From Cardiocondyla obscurior (taxonomy: Eukaryota; Arthropoda; Insecta; Hymenoptera; Formicidae), in NCBI RefSeq assembly GCF_019399895.1, contig NC_091889.1:2042501-2106500 (forward strand): a stretch of DNA of 64,000 nucleotides, written 5' to 3'. Numbering within the stretch: position 1 is the first letter of the stretch; each line of letters starts with the position of its first letter. The position numbers were made by a program, and so were the translations under genes. A model generated the notes under the pieces. It saw only the letters and a program-made list of their open reading frames with translations, did no database searches and was not told the DNA's origin. Shown here one piece after another: positions 22,315-32,113 of this stretch.

Positions 22315-22893
22315 TTAATGTACGACTGAATGCTGCGGTTTCTTGACGTTAACAGACGGGTGAGTTACTTCAGTGAACTCCTTCAGGATGTTGACGACTG
22401 GAGTTGTTTTATCAAAACTGTAGATTCGCTTGAAGTCTCCGGTGTTCAGTTTCGCTTCAACTGATATCCCTGTTTCTTTGTCCATCAGCGTCTTTGATTG
22501 AAGATCAGGTATCAATTTATGTTTGTATAAAACATCTGCTCCTAGAATTGCGTAAGGAACGTCTGCTATCCGGCATACGCAACAGATTGGTCTTCTAAAC
22601 CCTAAGTCTAGTAACATCGTACGTTCGCCTAAAGTCTTGATATGTGAGCCGTTAGCTGTAAATAATGTACCTGTTGCTCTCCTCTTTAGGTCAGCTGCTT
22701 TGGGTGGAACTATTGAGACATCTGCTTTTGTGTCGACAAGAAAACAGAGTCTCGAGTTTCTGTCCGTGACAAAGAGTCGGCGAGATGAATAATTAGTACC
22801 GCCTGTCGTCGCCGCAATCGATGACGGCTCTTCTAGTTTTCCTTGTTTTGTCCATCTGCTTTTTTCGATGTCCATTTGCACGGTTCTACACAC
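22315..22893 (-). pseudogene. Gypsy 1 aspartic protease
   Basis: Retropepsin-like region with LCFLVDTKADVSIVPP around residues 48-64 and YAILGADVLYKHKLIPDL near residue 130. The active-site triplet, usually DTG, reads DTK, which would be expected to abolish activity. It lies between the zinc knuckle (overlapping by about 60 bp in another frame) and RT. In the family it cuts Gag and Pol during particle maturation. Confidence 0.75.
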
Positions 22894-23966
22894 TTTCGTG
22901 CTTGCTTGCCGAAACGATTATGATAGAAGCAAAGGCCTGCGTTTCGTGTTCTACTGAGTGATGAACTCCTACGTGCCTTGGAACATAATCGTGTGCGTGA
23001 ACGTGCTCGAGGTCTTGATGTCAGAGCTTCCAGTTGTGTCTGCATCTGATTTAACTTCTTGGTAAGATCACTTAACTGTTTGCCTCAGCTGTCTTCTGAT
23101 TTTTGAATTGCCATTACTTCTGAGGAAGAACTTTTAGAACGGTGTTCCATGATTTTATCCGCTACTGATGCTATTGCTTTCACATTACCAAGTACCACTT
23201 GCAAGGTCATTTGTACGTCATTGGATAGGTATTTGAGTAGAAGCTTTTTGAGATCTTCATCGTCAAATCTCCCTGGACCCGTTAATGCTCGCATTTCCAC
23301 CAGCAGCCTTGAAGGTTTTCTGTCTGCAAGAGAGAGTTCCGACAGTATTTTCCTTAATTCTTCTCCGCGCGTGAGAGAATAATGTTCCATTAACAGGGAT
23401 TTTAACGATTCGTAACGTTTCTCTACTGGTAGGTCAGCTATCGCATTGCTCATGCTGTCATATATTTCGTCATCTAAACTGGATACTAAGGCCGTGAATT
23501 TATCGACTTCTGTCGTGCCCCGTTGTAAAAATTCGCTTTCCGCGGTTTCAAACCACGCTTTAACGTTAATTCCTGTTCTGAATTTTCGTAACTTTACCTT
23601 ATAGTCTGTGTAACCTCTGATCGGCGTAGGGTACTGACTGTTTTGCGGAAGATACGCGTATCCGTAAGGAGCTGGATTTGTCTGTACCGTAGTAGGCCAC
23701 GTAACGGGTAACGTACTAGTTCCGGGCTCAATTCCAACGTCGTCTTTTTTTGCTGTATTGCCATGTTGATCGTCTTTTGTTAATTGTATGAGACTCTGGC
23801 TTGGATCTTCGGAGATGCCCTCTCTTTTAGGAGGTGTGCCGTATAGTTCATTTCCTTTCTTTGTTGGTGAATGTCTTACCAATTGTCTGCTTGTCTCCTG
23901 GCTAACGTTGAACATCTTGGCAGTTTTGTACGAACGTCCTGATCGTAATGTTCTAAACTCGCTCAT
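22833..23966 (-). pseudogene. Gypsy 1 Gag with degenerate zinc motif
   Basis: The main frame, 23085-23966, is 293 residues. It has an N-terminal arm, a proline-rich stretch (YGYAYLPQNSQYP), and a capsid-like helical domain beginning near VKAWFETAESEFLQRG and passing LLMEHYSLTRGEELRK. A stop at 23085 is followed in another frame (22833-23045) by an Arg/Ser-rich tail and CFYHNRFGKQARKCVEPC. That phrase is the CWYHxxFGxxAxxCxxPC-type knuckle seen in this insect gypsy group. It forms the particle core and packages RNA. Confidence 0.75.
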
Positions 23967-24069
23967 GCGGTTTGTCTTTTTTCTTGCACGTGGTAACCAC
24001 CGATAGGAAAAATAAAATTTACTGTGCGAATTTCCCGCGGACTAGTATCACGTCGGGCTGTCACCAATT

Positions 24070-24309
24070 TGTGGGGATGAAGGTGGCTATTGTAGAATGA
24101 TTATTCTTTATTCACCCAACAAATATATTTAATTGTTTTAACTTACAAGCATGAAAATTCGTAGTAACTCTCTGATTCTGTATATCTAATCCGTTGCGAG
24201 GGAGTGTGTAACAAAAGAGAGTGTAAGAAAAGTGTGTTCGTAGATTCGCAAGAGTCGTAAGTGTAGTTCGCATGTGTTCGGAGTGTAGCTGCGGGCGCTA
24301 GTTCCCACA
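24070..24309 (-). mobile_element. 5' LTR of gypsy 1
   Basis: On the minus strand, TGTGGGAACTAG...CATCCCCACA, 240 bp, with inverted TGTGGG/CCCACA ends. An AATAAA (ggtgaataaagaata) precedes the end. The primer-binding region follows directly. Confidence 0.8.
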
Positions 24310-24779
24310 TTTCATGTGATTGCAGCGCCATCGGACGAAAGACGCTTGAACTAAATGCTACGTTTTTTACGTCAGTTTTACACGGAACCAAAAAATAATT
24401 TAGCCAAATTTTCCAGCATACCTTATTCTGCTCCTAGACAACTAAACTCATTTTCTTTTTACAGAATTGTTCTTTGCTGTTGTCTGGAGGATGCTTACTA
24501 TAGATTGATCGCAGATGTACTTACAAATTTAAATGTAATACAAATACTTGTTTGAGGTTATAAAAGTAAAAAAATTTTTTTTGTTTTCTACATTATTCCA
24601 TAGCAAGCATTCTTCATTAGCATGTTTACTATAAGCACATCAAATTTTATTCAAATCCGTTCAGTAATCTCGGAAAAATGTGTTAGAAAATTTGTCGATA
24701 ATTCAATCTACTTTAGCATCCCCTTAACACAATCTGTTAAATGATTACGTAATAGTTTAACATGGGCTCGCCGCGGGGC
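24310..24779. other. No gene recognised
   Basis: AT-rich intronic sequence. A 66-residue frame at 24355-24555 has no recognisable motif. Confidence 0.35.
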
Positions 24780-25290
24780 AGCACATCGTGTCCGGTCGTT
24801 CCGGAGTTTATCAAGTGTGTCTCGTGTACTTCGTGTGTGTAGTTTACTACCAGGTTCTCATTAACTTTACTCATCGTGTGCGACTCATTTGCTTTATCTC
24901 ATCGTAATCACTCAAAGAACAATAGATTTGCTGATTCTCAACTGTGCAACTCAGGAAAAAATCATCGATCTGCACGCGGCGTGTTGAGCTCGTATTCAGT
25001 AGATCGGTAGCTTTTCACGTGCACGGTCCGTACCAATTAATAGAATTGCGAATGTTAATCATTATTCTATTGTAAAGCAAAGAAACATAAAGTGTAATAA
25101 TTCATTGACAAAAACATTTTGATACTCATAAATTAAATTCAGTGCAAATCATCTTTTTCTATGACGTGCGCGCTTATTCGGTCCCCGCGTGAGCTTCCGT
25201 CGTTGAAGGACTTATCATCCGCTTTCTCGATAGAAACGATTTGGCCACGCTCGCGCTTTGCCACCTTGCGGCGTAATTAACTAGTAGATT
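24780..25290 (+). repeat. Diverged dispersed repeat, copy 2
   Basis: Direct-orientation relative of 850-1345 with the same succession of conserved blocks. It contains no open frame of note. Confidence 0.45.
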
Positions 25291-25679
25291 AATATACACA
25301 ATCTTGAGATTAGTTTGAAATTCGAATAGGTCGTAAAACAGAAAGATTTTAGAATTCCCTAAGTAGAAAAAAAATTTGCTCATGGATAGCCAAGGTAAGA
25401 ATTTGACCAGGTGTAGGAAAATAGAACGAGATATAAAAGATCATAACTTTCGAAATTGCAGACACGCGTCAGGAGCGTACCGTGCGTAGGCGTACTTTGG
25501 TGGGAAGTTTTTATAGAAAATAGAACAGATTCCCAAAGAAAACCGCTCGTATTTGTGATTTACTTATGGTGAAGGAAATTAATTCTACTCACCGGGACAA
25601 GATTAAGCGTAATTTTTTTAACAACAAAACGCAGAAGTCGGGCTTTTAAATAAATCGAAACATTTAAATTTTTATAACT

Positions 25680-26741
25680 TGTAACGAGGTGCCTGCAAGC
25701 ATCTTGTTTCAATTAATATTAGCCGGACCGCTGGATCGACCATTGTCCGGCGGGAAACGGGGCAGGGCGCCCCGACTCTTTTTAAACGTATACATAAATA
25801 CTGCGTGCTCTGAACGGCTAAGTCCCCGCAGCGAACTTATTCGAGCGCCACCTACGGGTGCCGAGCACGCCAAGCGTTTCGAGTGCGATATTGTTGGGCA
25901 GCAAGGCTGTACCCAGCGCTGCGGTGCTAACTCCTGCGGTCCCGAATACCCCCGAGCCACGCTTTTTAGGGTATAAAAAGGTGATACCCGGAGTCGTCAG
26001 TACCTGTTTTTGATCTACCGAGTCCGCCACCGGATCCACTGCTCGGTAAAATCTACAGGCATCCAAAGATCCGCTTCAGAATAGGAGTAGAGTGTTCTTG
26101 GCCACTGCTAAACATTTTTAGCCGCAACTCGCTTTCTATCCACCGATCCCGAGCCTAGGGTACTTCCGAAAGTCAAGAGCAAAGCGTACTTTGCTTCTAC
26201 CAAAAGTTCTCGGTCAATCGGTGGCCCGAGGCTGGAACAGCTCTCGGCTACTTGCCAGCTTTCTCCTAACGTACGGTGCGATCTCGGGATGGAGTGTACT
26301 CTGCTTTGGCCGAGCGTTCTCGGTGATCACCAAAAATCCATACTTCCAGTCCACCTTCCGTTATCCTTCGGATGAGCCACCGGAATCGTAGAAATTACCA
26401 TGGTCTATTTTTGTACAAGCCTCCATCGCACCGCTAAACACCGTGTGCCGCTCTGCGCTTCTAAACACCGTTCCGCACACGTTTACTCCACGCATCGTCT
26501 CGCGAATTAAATATTATGCCACGTGCAAAACTCAATTTACAGCGAGCGACTTTGAAATAAATCGCGCCACACTTTGTGAGAACTGGCTGTAAATATCATA
26601 ATAAAAACATTGTATATACCCGTACATCAATATCGTTCACGGTTTTACGACTCCTTCAGACACTCGCGTTGGACCTCGCACATGCGACGTGCCGCCGGCC
26701 ACTGCGGTGGTTTGGCCATAAGAAATTAACGGGGTGTTACA
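25680..26741 (+). mobile_element. Probable solo LTR, GC-rich
   Basis: Starts TGTAACGAGG and ends GGGGTGTTACA, with matching TGTAAC/GTTACA ends. It has a TATA box (ggtataaaaagg, 25972-25983) lying in a small hairpin with GGGTAT/ATACCC arms. An AATAAA is at about 26601, roughly 140 bp before the end. This order (U3, TATA, R, poly(A) signal, U5) fits a long LTR. A near repeat, cttctaaacaccgt or cgctaaacaccgt, occurs twice at 26430-26475. No target duplication is seen, so confidence is moderate. Confidence 0.4.
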
Positions 26742-27029
26742 TGTGAACCATAAATATACGCACTTTTCCAAGGTAATCCTTTCTTTACCAATAAATTTTT
26801 CCCACCTAAGCACATCTAAGCACGGCAAAATTCCAATGTGTGTCTGCAATTTTGTAAGTAACGATTTTCCATACCTCGTTCCGATTTTTTACACCTGCTC
26901 CCAGCCTTTTTTTGGCTATCTATTAGCAGTATTCTTTTCATAATTAAACAAACCGCGGTTTGACGTAACAGAGTGTATTAAATAAAATTATTTTAATTCT
27001 TACAAATTATTACATTATAATATTGTATA

Positions 27030-27528
27030 CAGGATATCCGTGACACAATAGAAAATATTTTAGGAATAAGTAGATCTTTCGAAAATAAGTAGGAAAGTTT
27101 ATACCATTTTGCCGTTTAGGCGCTTATAGTCAATATATGAACATTTAAAAATCGAGCATATCAGTTTTGAGCGGAGAATCGATACCTTCCCAACCGCGCA
27201 AATTTTTTAACGCATAAATGGACGATTTTCGGTGACGAGACGAGTAAAAATGTGCAGACGAGATAAGCACGCAAGCAAGAGAGTCTTGCTTATTTCGCTT
27301 GCACTTCTTCGTTCGTCTGGCCACGAAACCACTGGCTCATTCCGTGAATTGGCCAAGTCACGCAAGTGGGATTACCGCCTATTTCGAATTGCATCTTTCA
27401 AGTTTTTAAATGTTTATATCTTGGTTATAAAATGTCTAAACTGCAAAATGGTAAAAGACTTTCCAACTTATCCTTGGAAGCGCTTCCTATCTCTAGAGTT
27501 TTTTTTCTATTATGTCTCGTACACCCTG
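27030..27528. mobile_element. MITE with mariner-like ends
   Basis: The left end caggatatccgtgacacaat and the right end, read inverted as cagggtgtacgagacataat, form TIRs flanked by TA (27028-27029 and 27529-27530). It is 499 bp and has no transposase. It ends 56 bp upstream of lipase exon 2, so it may lie near the branch point and polypyrimidine region. Confidence 0.7.
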
Positions 27529-27584
27529 TATAAACAAATATGTGTAAAAATATTTTATTTTAAATATTATATACATCAATGTAG

Positions 27585-27786
27585 ATTGGTTTGGCAAAAA
27601 AATATGATTATCACACTGAAGAGCATTATGTCACGACAAAAGATGGTTACAACTTGGTTATACATAGACTATTAAAAGGTCCTTTATATGATGTCAATCA
27701 ACAAAAAAAAAAAGTTGTATTTCTTCAACATGGGATTTTGTGCTCATCTGATTCCTGGATAATAATCGGTGTTGGCAAAGACCTTG
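27585..27786 (+). CDS. Lipase gene, exon 2 (conserved lipase region)
   Basis: The exon reads IGLAKKYDYHTEEHYVTTKDG..., then VVFLQHGILCSSDSW and GVGKDLG. This is the partial alpha/beta-hydrolase lipase signature of the gastric/lysosomal acid lipase family (YxxEEHxVxTxDGY, then the HG oxyanion-hole motif with LCSSxxW). Acceptor tgtag at 27580-27584 and donor GTAAGC at 27787 are canonical. Phase is 0 in and 1 out. The 67 codons carry no stop. The nucleophile GXSXG and the His/Asp residues would be in later exons, which I could not find. The downstream intron begins with the nested transposon stack 95 bp later. Whether the gene is still functional is open. Confidence 0.75.
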
Positions 27787-28389
27787 GTAAGCAATAAATA
27801 ACTAACGTTTTACTGTGAAAGATGTTAATTAAATTAGTAATTGTTTGAGTGTAAAGTTCTCACAAGCGAGAGGTAATATACAGGGTGTTCCGTAAGTCGA
27901 GGTCAATCGCTCGGGAGATGAATGAGGAACTAAAAACAAGAAAAAAAGTTAATATAAACATAGGTACAAAAATGCGTTGTTTCCAAGTTATCGCCAGCTT
28001 TAAGTCGCGCGCGCGCGCGCGCGTGTATATAGATCTAAAAATTAAATAAAGTGTTCGAAATATACAATATAACAGCAATACCCGCACAATAATCAACTAC
28101 AACTCATTTACCTTATGCACAGACAAGAAGCCGTGGAATCCAAGGTCGCCGAGGAATAATATAGCCAACAGTGTTTGCACAAAGGAAGCTTGCGGCTCGA
28201 GCAAGAAATCATAATAAATCTTGTACAATACCTCGTGAACTCAAACAAGCGCTTAGATATTGATTTTTCGACTAGGAACGTGAGCACATTGTATTTATCA
28301 GCCATGACAAAAGAAATTTGAGTAAAGTTCTATCGCTTCACAATCAGAGTTCGTTCACGGAGAAAGAAAGTTTGTTAAAATTCAAATTT

Positions 28390-29645
28390 AATTGTCTGTA
28401 ATGGATCGTTTAACAGTTACAAATTAGTTGACATGCATTTAATGTATGGTCTCGCTCAAGGTAATGCTACAGAAGCAAGAAGGTTGTACAGTCACCGGCA
28501 ATAATGGCCTGTCGCACTGCGGCGACGGCGGCTCCCGTGCGTGAGGTGGGGTAGTGTGCGTGAGGCCTCACCGCGGATCGCGTACGTGAGGCGCGGAACG
28601 CCGAGGAGCGAGAGACGGGGAAAATTTGGTGGGGCGTTCTCATGCTCTCTCTCGCGCGACCCGTGAGTGTGAGAGAGAAAGCATGAGTGAACGCTAAGGA
28701 ATTTATAGGCGCACCTTCGCTCTCTCTCTTGCACGCGTTCGTGTTTATACGGATAGACAAGGATAGAAGTATATCGCGAGAGTACGCTATTAATTCTAGC
28801 GTATACTTTAAGACATTTCGCGACTTTTAACAATCGAAATTAAATACTCATGTTACTTATATTTTAAATATATATTTTTACATTACGTATAATTTAATTT
28901 TGAGATAATTTTCGTTTTCTGTCTTGAGAAAGACAATTTTTCTCAAGACAAAAACGAAAATTATCTCAAAATTAAATTATACGTAATGTAAAAATATATA
29001 TTTATAAGTAACATGAGTATTTAATTTCAGTCGCGAAATGTTTTAAAGTATACGCTAGAATTAATAGCGTACTCTCGCGATATACTTCTATCCTATCCGT
29101 ATCACCAGCGTCCAAGCTACGTACGCGATCTCTCTCACTCACGAGACTACGCCACCTCACGTACGGGGGCCGCCGTCGCCGCAGTGCGACAGGCCATTAT
29201 TGCCGGTGACTGTACGTCCAAAAATTTCCTCGATGATACGCACCGAACCGACGATTTTTTCAAAATATCGATAGAATGTTGTGAGAAACTGGGCAGTTAA
29301 CACAGCGTCGAAAAGAGAGTAGGCCTCGAATCAATGCTAACACGGAAGAAAAAATTTTGAACGCATTCCGAGTTGACCCTTCTACTAGCATCAGAAGTAT
29401 CTCAGGAGTATTAGGTCTACCAATAACTACAATATGGAGATCTTTTAACAGAAATTCCTTGTATCTTTATCATGTGCAACGTATTCAACGATTGACTGAA
29501 AACGATTATGGTCCACGTATCAATTTCTATCAATGGTTCGTGAATAAATTAGAACAAATACCTAATTTCAGTGAAATAATTCTTTTTACAGATAAAGCAG
29601 CATTCGATAGAGATGGTATTACAAATTTTCATAATACACATTGTT
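28390..29645 (+). pseudogene. Outer mariner transposase, N-terminal and middle parts
   Basis: Before the MITE (28400-28487) the reading QLVDMHLMYGLAQGNATEARRL gives the typical first helices. After it (from 29215) the reading has stops, then MNAFRVDPSTSIRSISGVLGLP (second helix-turn-helix), LTENDYGPRINFYQWF and IILFTDKAAFDRDGITNFHN, the first catalytic block (TDE in active relatives, TDK here). The reading is cut off at about 29645 by the gypsy LTR. The C-terminus, RACINAEGGHFEYLI, survives at 37978-38022. The second and third catalytic blocks are absent. Confidence 0.7.
28489..29212. mobile_element. 724 bp palindromic MITE (long inverted repeat)
   Basis: Flanked by TA (28487-28488 and 29213-29214), with CAGTCACCGGCAATAATGG at both ends in inverted orientation. 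The whole element folds on itself. The arms are near-identical for the inner ~230 bp (centre about 28937, loop between tgtcttgagaaa and tttctcaagaca). They are also near-identical for the outer ~75 bp, and more diverged with deletions between. It sits inside the outer mariner, splitting its N-terminal codons. No protein is encoded. Confidence 0.85.
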
Positions 29646-29974
29646 GTAATCAACGGAAAATATGGGAGGTGGTTTTTAATAAAGAATGGAGACTAGAGTG
29701 ACGATATACACTGTAGCTTTATTTAAGAGCGACTGACTGCTCTGGACCGTTTGCAAGTCCAGGGCAGCGTTCCCGTCGATACATCCTTTGTTGTCCGTAC
29801 AGAGATAATAGGTATCATTTTACTGGAAGCGCAGCTGAGACATGCACGCGTGTTTTATCACTGTTAAGTAATGACGGATGTATTAAGGTTCTAGTTGGAA
29901 GATACAGTTTAGTATTACAAAGTGACTAAGAGATTAATCTAAGAGGATACTAATTGCTACGAAGAAATATCACA
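29646..29974 (-). mobile_element. 3' LTR of gypsy 2
   Basis: Minus strand, TGTGATATTTCTTCG...TTTTCCGTTGATTACA, 329 bp, with an AATAAA (+ strand gctttattt, 29718). The purine-rich primer site (AAGCGGGAG) precedes it at 29975-29985. The end assignment rests on the match with 37950-37971 next to the primer-binding region. Confidence 0.75.
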
Positions 29975-30032
29975 CTCCCGCTTGTAGAAAAGAAAAGAGA
30001 AACTTGCAAAAGGCTTTCTAGAATTTATCGTA

Positions 30033-31181
30033 TTATAGCCGGGTAGGTGGTTTACGTTCGCGTATTGGTTCCTTACGAAAAACTACCGGGGTTTTTGTTA
30101 TTTCGGAATCTTCTGCGATTGGGACATCCGCAAGTGTATCCTCGACAGCGGGTTGAAGGTCCGTGCGACTTGGGTGTCTCCGCGGGGTAGAGTTTCTCTT
30201 TTCAAGTCCAGGTGGTAGTGCATAAGAACGGATCGTACTTGATACTATTGCCGGAGTCATTTCCCCAATTTTACGAAGTTGATTTACATGACGCCGAACG
30301 ATGATACCATTATCAAAACTTATTTCATAATGTAAAACGCCAATTCGAGACTTAATTCTACCGAGGAGCCATTTCGTTGTACCGGCATAATTTCGCACAC
30401 TCTTTCCTCCGCTCAAAAATTTTTTTTACAAATGTTTGAATTATTTCACGATGTTTGTAGTTTGTAAGTAGGATGAAGAAAATCTAACGGAGAATTTACT
30501 TTTCTTCCGAAAAATAAGTCATTTTTTTTTTAGTCCGTTTTTAATTGTTTTAACCATGTTTTCAGCTTGCCCGTTCGTAGATGAATTGTATGGAGCAGTG
30601 TACTTTAATGTGCAATTAACTTCTTGCATAAAAGTTTTGAATTCAGTAGAAATAAATGTTCTTTCGTTATCAGTTACTATAACTTTTGGGCAACCGTATT
30701 CACTGAAAATTTCTCGACATTTTGCGATAGTAGATTCTGATGACATTGAATTGACGATTTTTACCATGGGAAATTTTGAATATGCGTCAATTAGAATGAG
30801 GAAACGTTTTCCCATAAAGGATCCCGCGAAATAAATGTGCACACGATCGAAAACATTTTTAGATTCTTCGCAAAAATAAACGTCAGCTTTTGGTGGATTG
30901 TCTTTGTGCAGGTTGCAAATTGTACAATTTTTAACAAGATTTTCTATATCCTTGTTTAATGTTGGCCTCCATACTATTTTGCGAGCAAGATTTTTCAGTT
31001 TCGAAATTTCGAAATGTCCCCAATGTAATTCAAGAAGAATTTTATGTTTTAGTTTTTCCGGAATAACAACTCGATCGGAACGTAAGATTACTCCGTTACA
31101 AATTGAGAATTCTTCTATGTTAATGTTTTGTTTCTTGCGATTAAATGTGTAATTCCGTATCAGTTTTTGTACAATTTGCAA
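30033..31181 (-). pseudogene. Gypsy 2 integrase
   Basis: Zinc region LHWGHFEISKLKNLARKIVW...CTICN. The catalytic core has VHIYFAGSFMGKRFLILIDA, VIVTDNERTFIS and NGQAENMVKTIKNG, so the D, D and E positions can be followed. The 220-residue frame ends at 30519. A frameshift region of about 100 bp follows. The C-terminal domain then continues in 30033-30416 (GRIKSRIGVLHYEISFDNG, then VRRHVNQLRKIG), with a Pro/Arg-rich tail. The usual D of HIDxAGP reads Y (HIYFAG), a likely loss of the first catalytic residue. Confidence 0.8.
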
Positions 31182-32113
31182 TTTCTTCTGCTGTAAGTGG
31201 TAAGAAATTTATTGTTTCTAAATAAAAAATATCGGTTACTTTGTGTGTGTAATTTTCGTTTTCTACAGATAGTCTAGAAAGACCGTCCGCATTCGCATTA
31301 TGTTCAGATCTCTTATATTGAATTTCATAATTATAAGCACGTAAAAATAACGCATAATGTTCCATACGTAATGCTGAAAATGTTAGTAAGTTCTTGTCTG
31401 GTAAAAAAATTTGTGTTAAAGCTTGATTGTCTGTTACAAGAGTGAATTTGATACCAAAAAGAAATTGATGAAATTTTTTAATGCCAAAAATAATGGCATA
31501 TGCTTCTTTGTCAATGTTCGTGTATTTTTGCTGTGTAGGGTTTAATTTCTGAGATGCGCATTGAATGATTCTCTCCGATTTATCGGGGTACACATGAGAA
31601 AGCACCGCGCCTACTCCGTAATTGCTTGCATCCATCGCTAAAATTAAGGGTAATTCGGGGTCGTAATGTGCAAGTATTTTATTTTCACTAAATGCTTGTT
31701 TAGCTTTGCAGAATGCGGATTCGCAAGAATTATTCCCTTTAAATTGAACATTATCTTTTAGTAGGTTGTGAAGCGGATGTAAAATTTCAGAGAGATTTTG
31801 AATAAAACGAGCATAATAATTAACGAAACCAAGTAAAGCGCGTACTTCTGTTTTATTAGTCGGCCTTGGCATTTTTTCAATTGCCGCATATTTTGCCGGG
31901 TCTTTATTTATTCCATTTTTATTTATAATATATCCGCAGAAATAGATGCTTTCTTTAAAGAATTCGCTTTTTTCTAAATTTATTTGAATGTTATATTCTT
32001 GTAATCTACGAAAAATAAGTTCTAATTTCTTAATATGCTCCTCTTTTGATGCGCTTGCGATTCGAATATCGTCCAGAAATATTTTTATTCCGCTAATATC
32101 GTGAAAGATTTTA
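31141..32113 (-). pseudogene. Gypsy 2 RT C-terminal part and RNase H
   Basis: From 32113 the reading GIKIFLDDIRIAS gives the LDD form of the RT active site. The thumb with FCGYIINKNGINKDPAK and LLGFVNYYARFI follows. RNase H has ILAMDASNYGVGAVLSH, NIDKEAYAIIFGIKKF, VTDNQALTQIF and NANADGLSRL, so all four acidic positions are present. The frame is open for 243 residues (31141-31872). The upstream half of RT lies beyond two insertions. Confidence 0.8.

Larger units (their letters stand above)
19720..24309 (-). mobile_element. Ty3/gypsy retrotransposon 1, 3' LTR missing
   Basis: Transcribed on the minus strand in the order LTR (24070-24309), gag, zinc knuckle, protease, RT, RNase H, integrase. 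The primer-binding region follows the LTR as ATTGGTGACAGCCCGACG. No copy of the LTR exists at the 3' end. After the integrase C-terminus (about 19720) the sequence runs through about 200 bp of AT-rich DNA into the half MITE. Stops and frameshifts in every domain show it is old. Confidence 0.85.
19149..27584 (+). other. Lipase intron 1 (inferred, 8.4 kb)
   Basis: Bounded by a consensus donor, GTAAGT, and an acceptor, tacatcaatgtag. Its contents are almost all repeats: half a palindromic MITE, a Ty3/gypsy element, a decayed dispersed repeat, a probable solo LTR and a MITE ending 56 bp before exon 2. Introns in this gene family are commonly short, so the length is most simply explained by transposon accumulation. 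Confidence 0.5.

Noticed and set aside
25689..26391. Short open frames in the GC-rich segment
   Set aside because: They lie within the probable LTR, overlap TATA and poly(A) signals, and show no protein features.
27232..27675. 147-codon + strand frame running into lipase exon 2
   Set aside because: The frame lies within the MITE and the intron end. The splice acceptor at 27584 and a different frame fit the lipase homology.
28006..28024. (CG)n tract, possible Z-DNA or regulatory site
   Set aside because: It lies inside the mariner TIR, and the partner TIR has a related gt/gc-rich tract, so it is part of the element.
29667..29701. End of the outer mariner reading (EVVFNKEWRLE) as transposase
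   Set aside because: The sequence from 29646 matches the LTR end found beside the primer-binding region at 37950, so these codons are LTR sequence read by chance.
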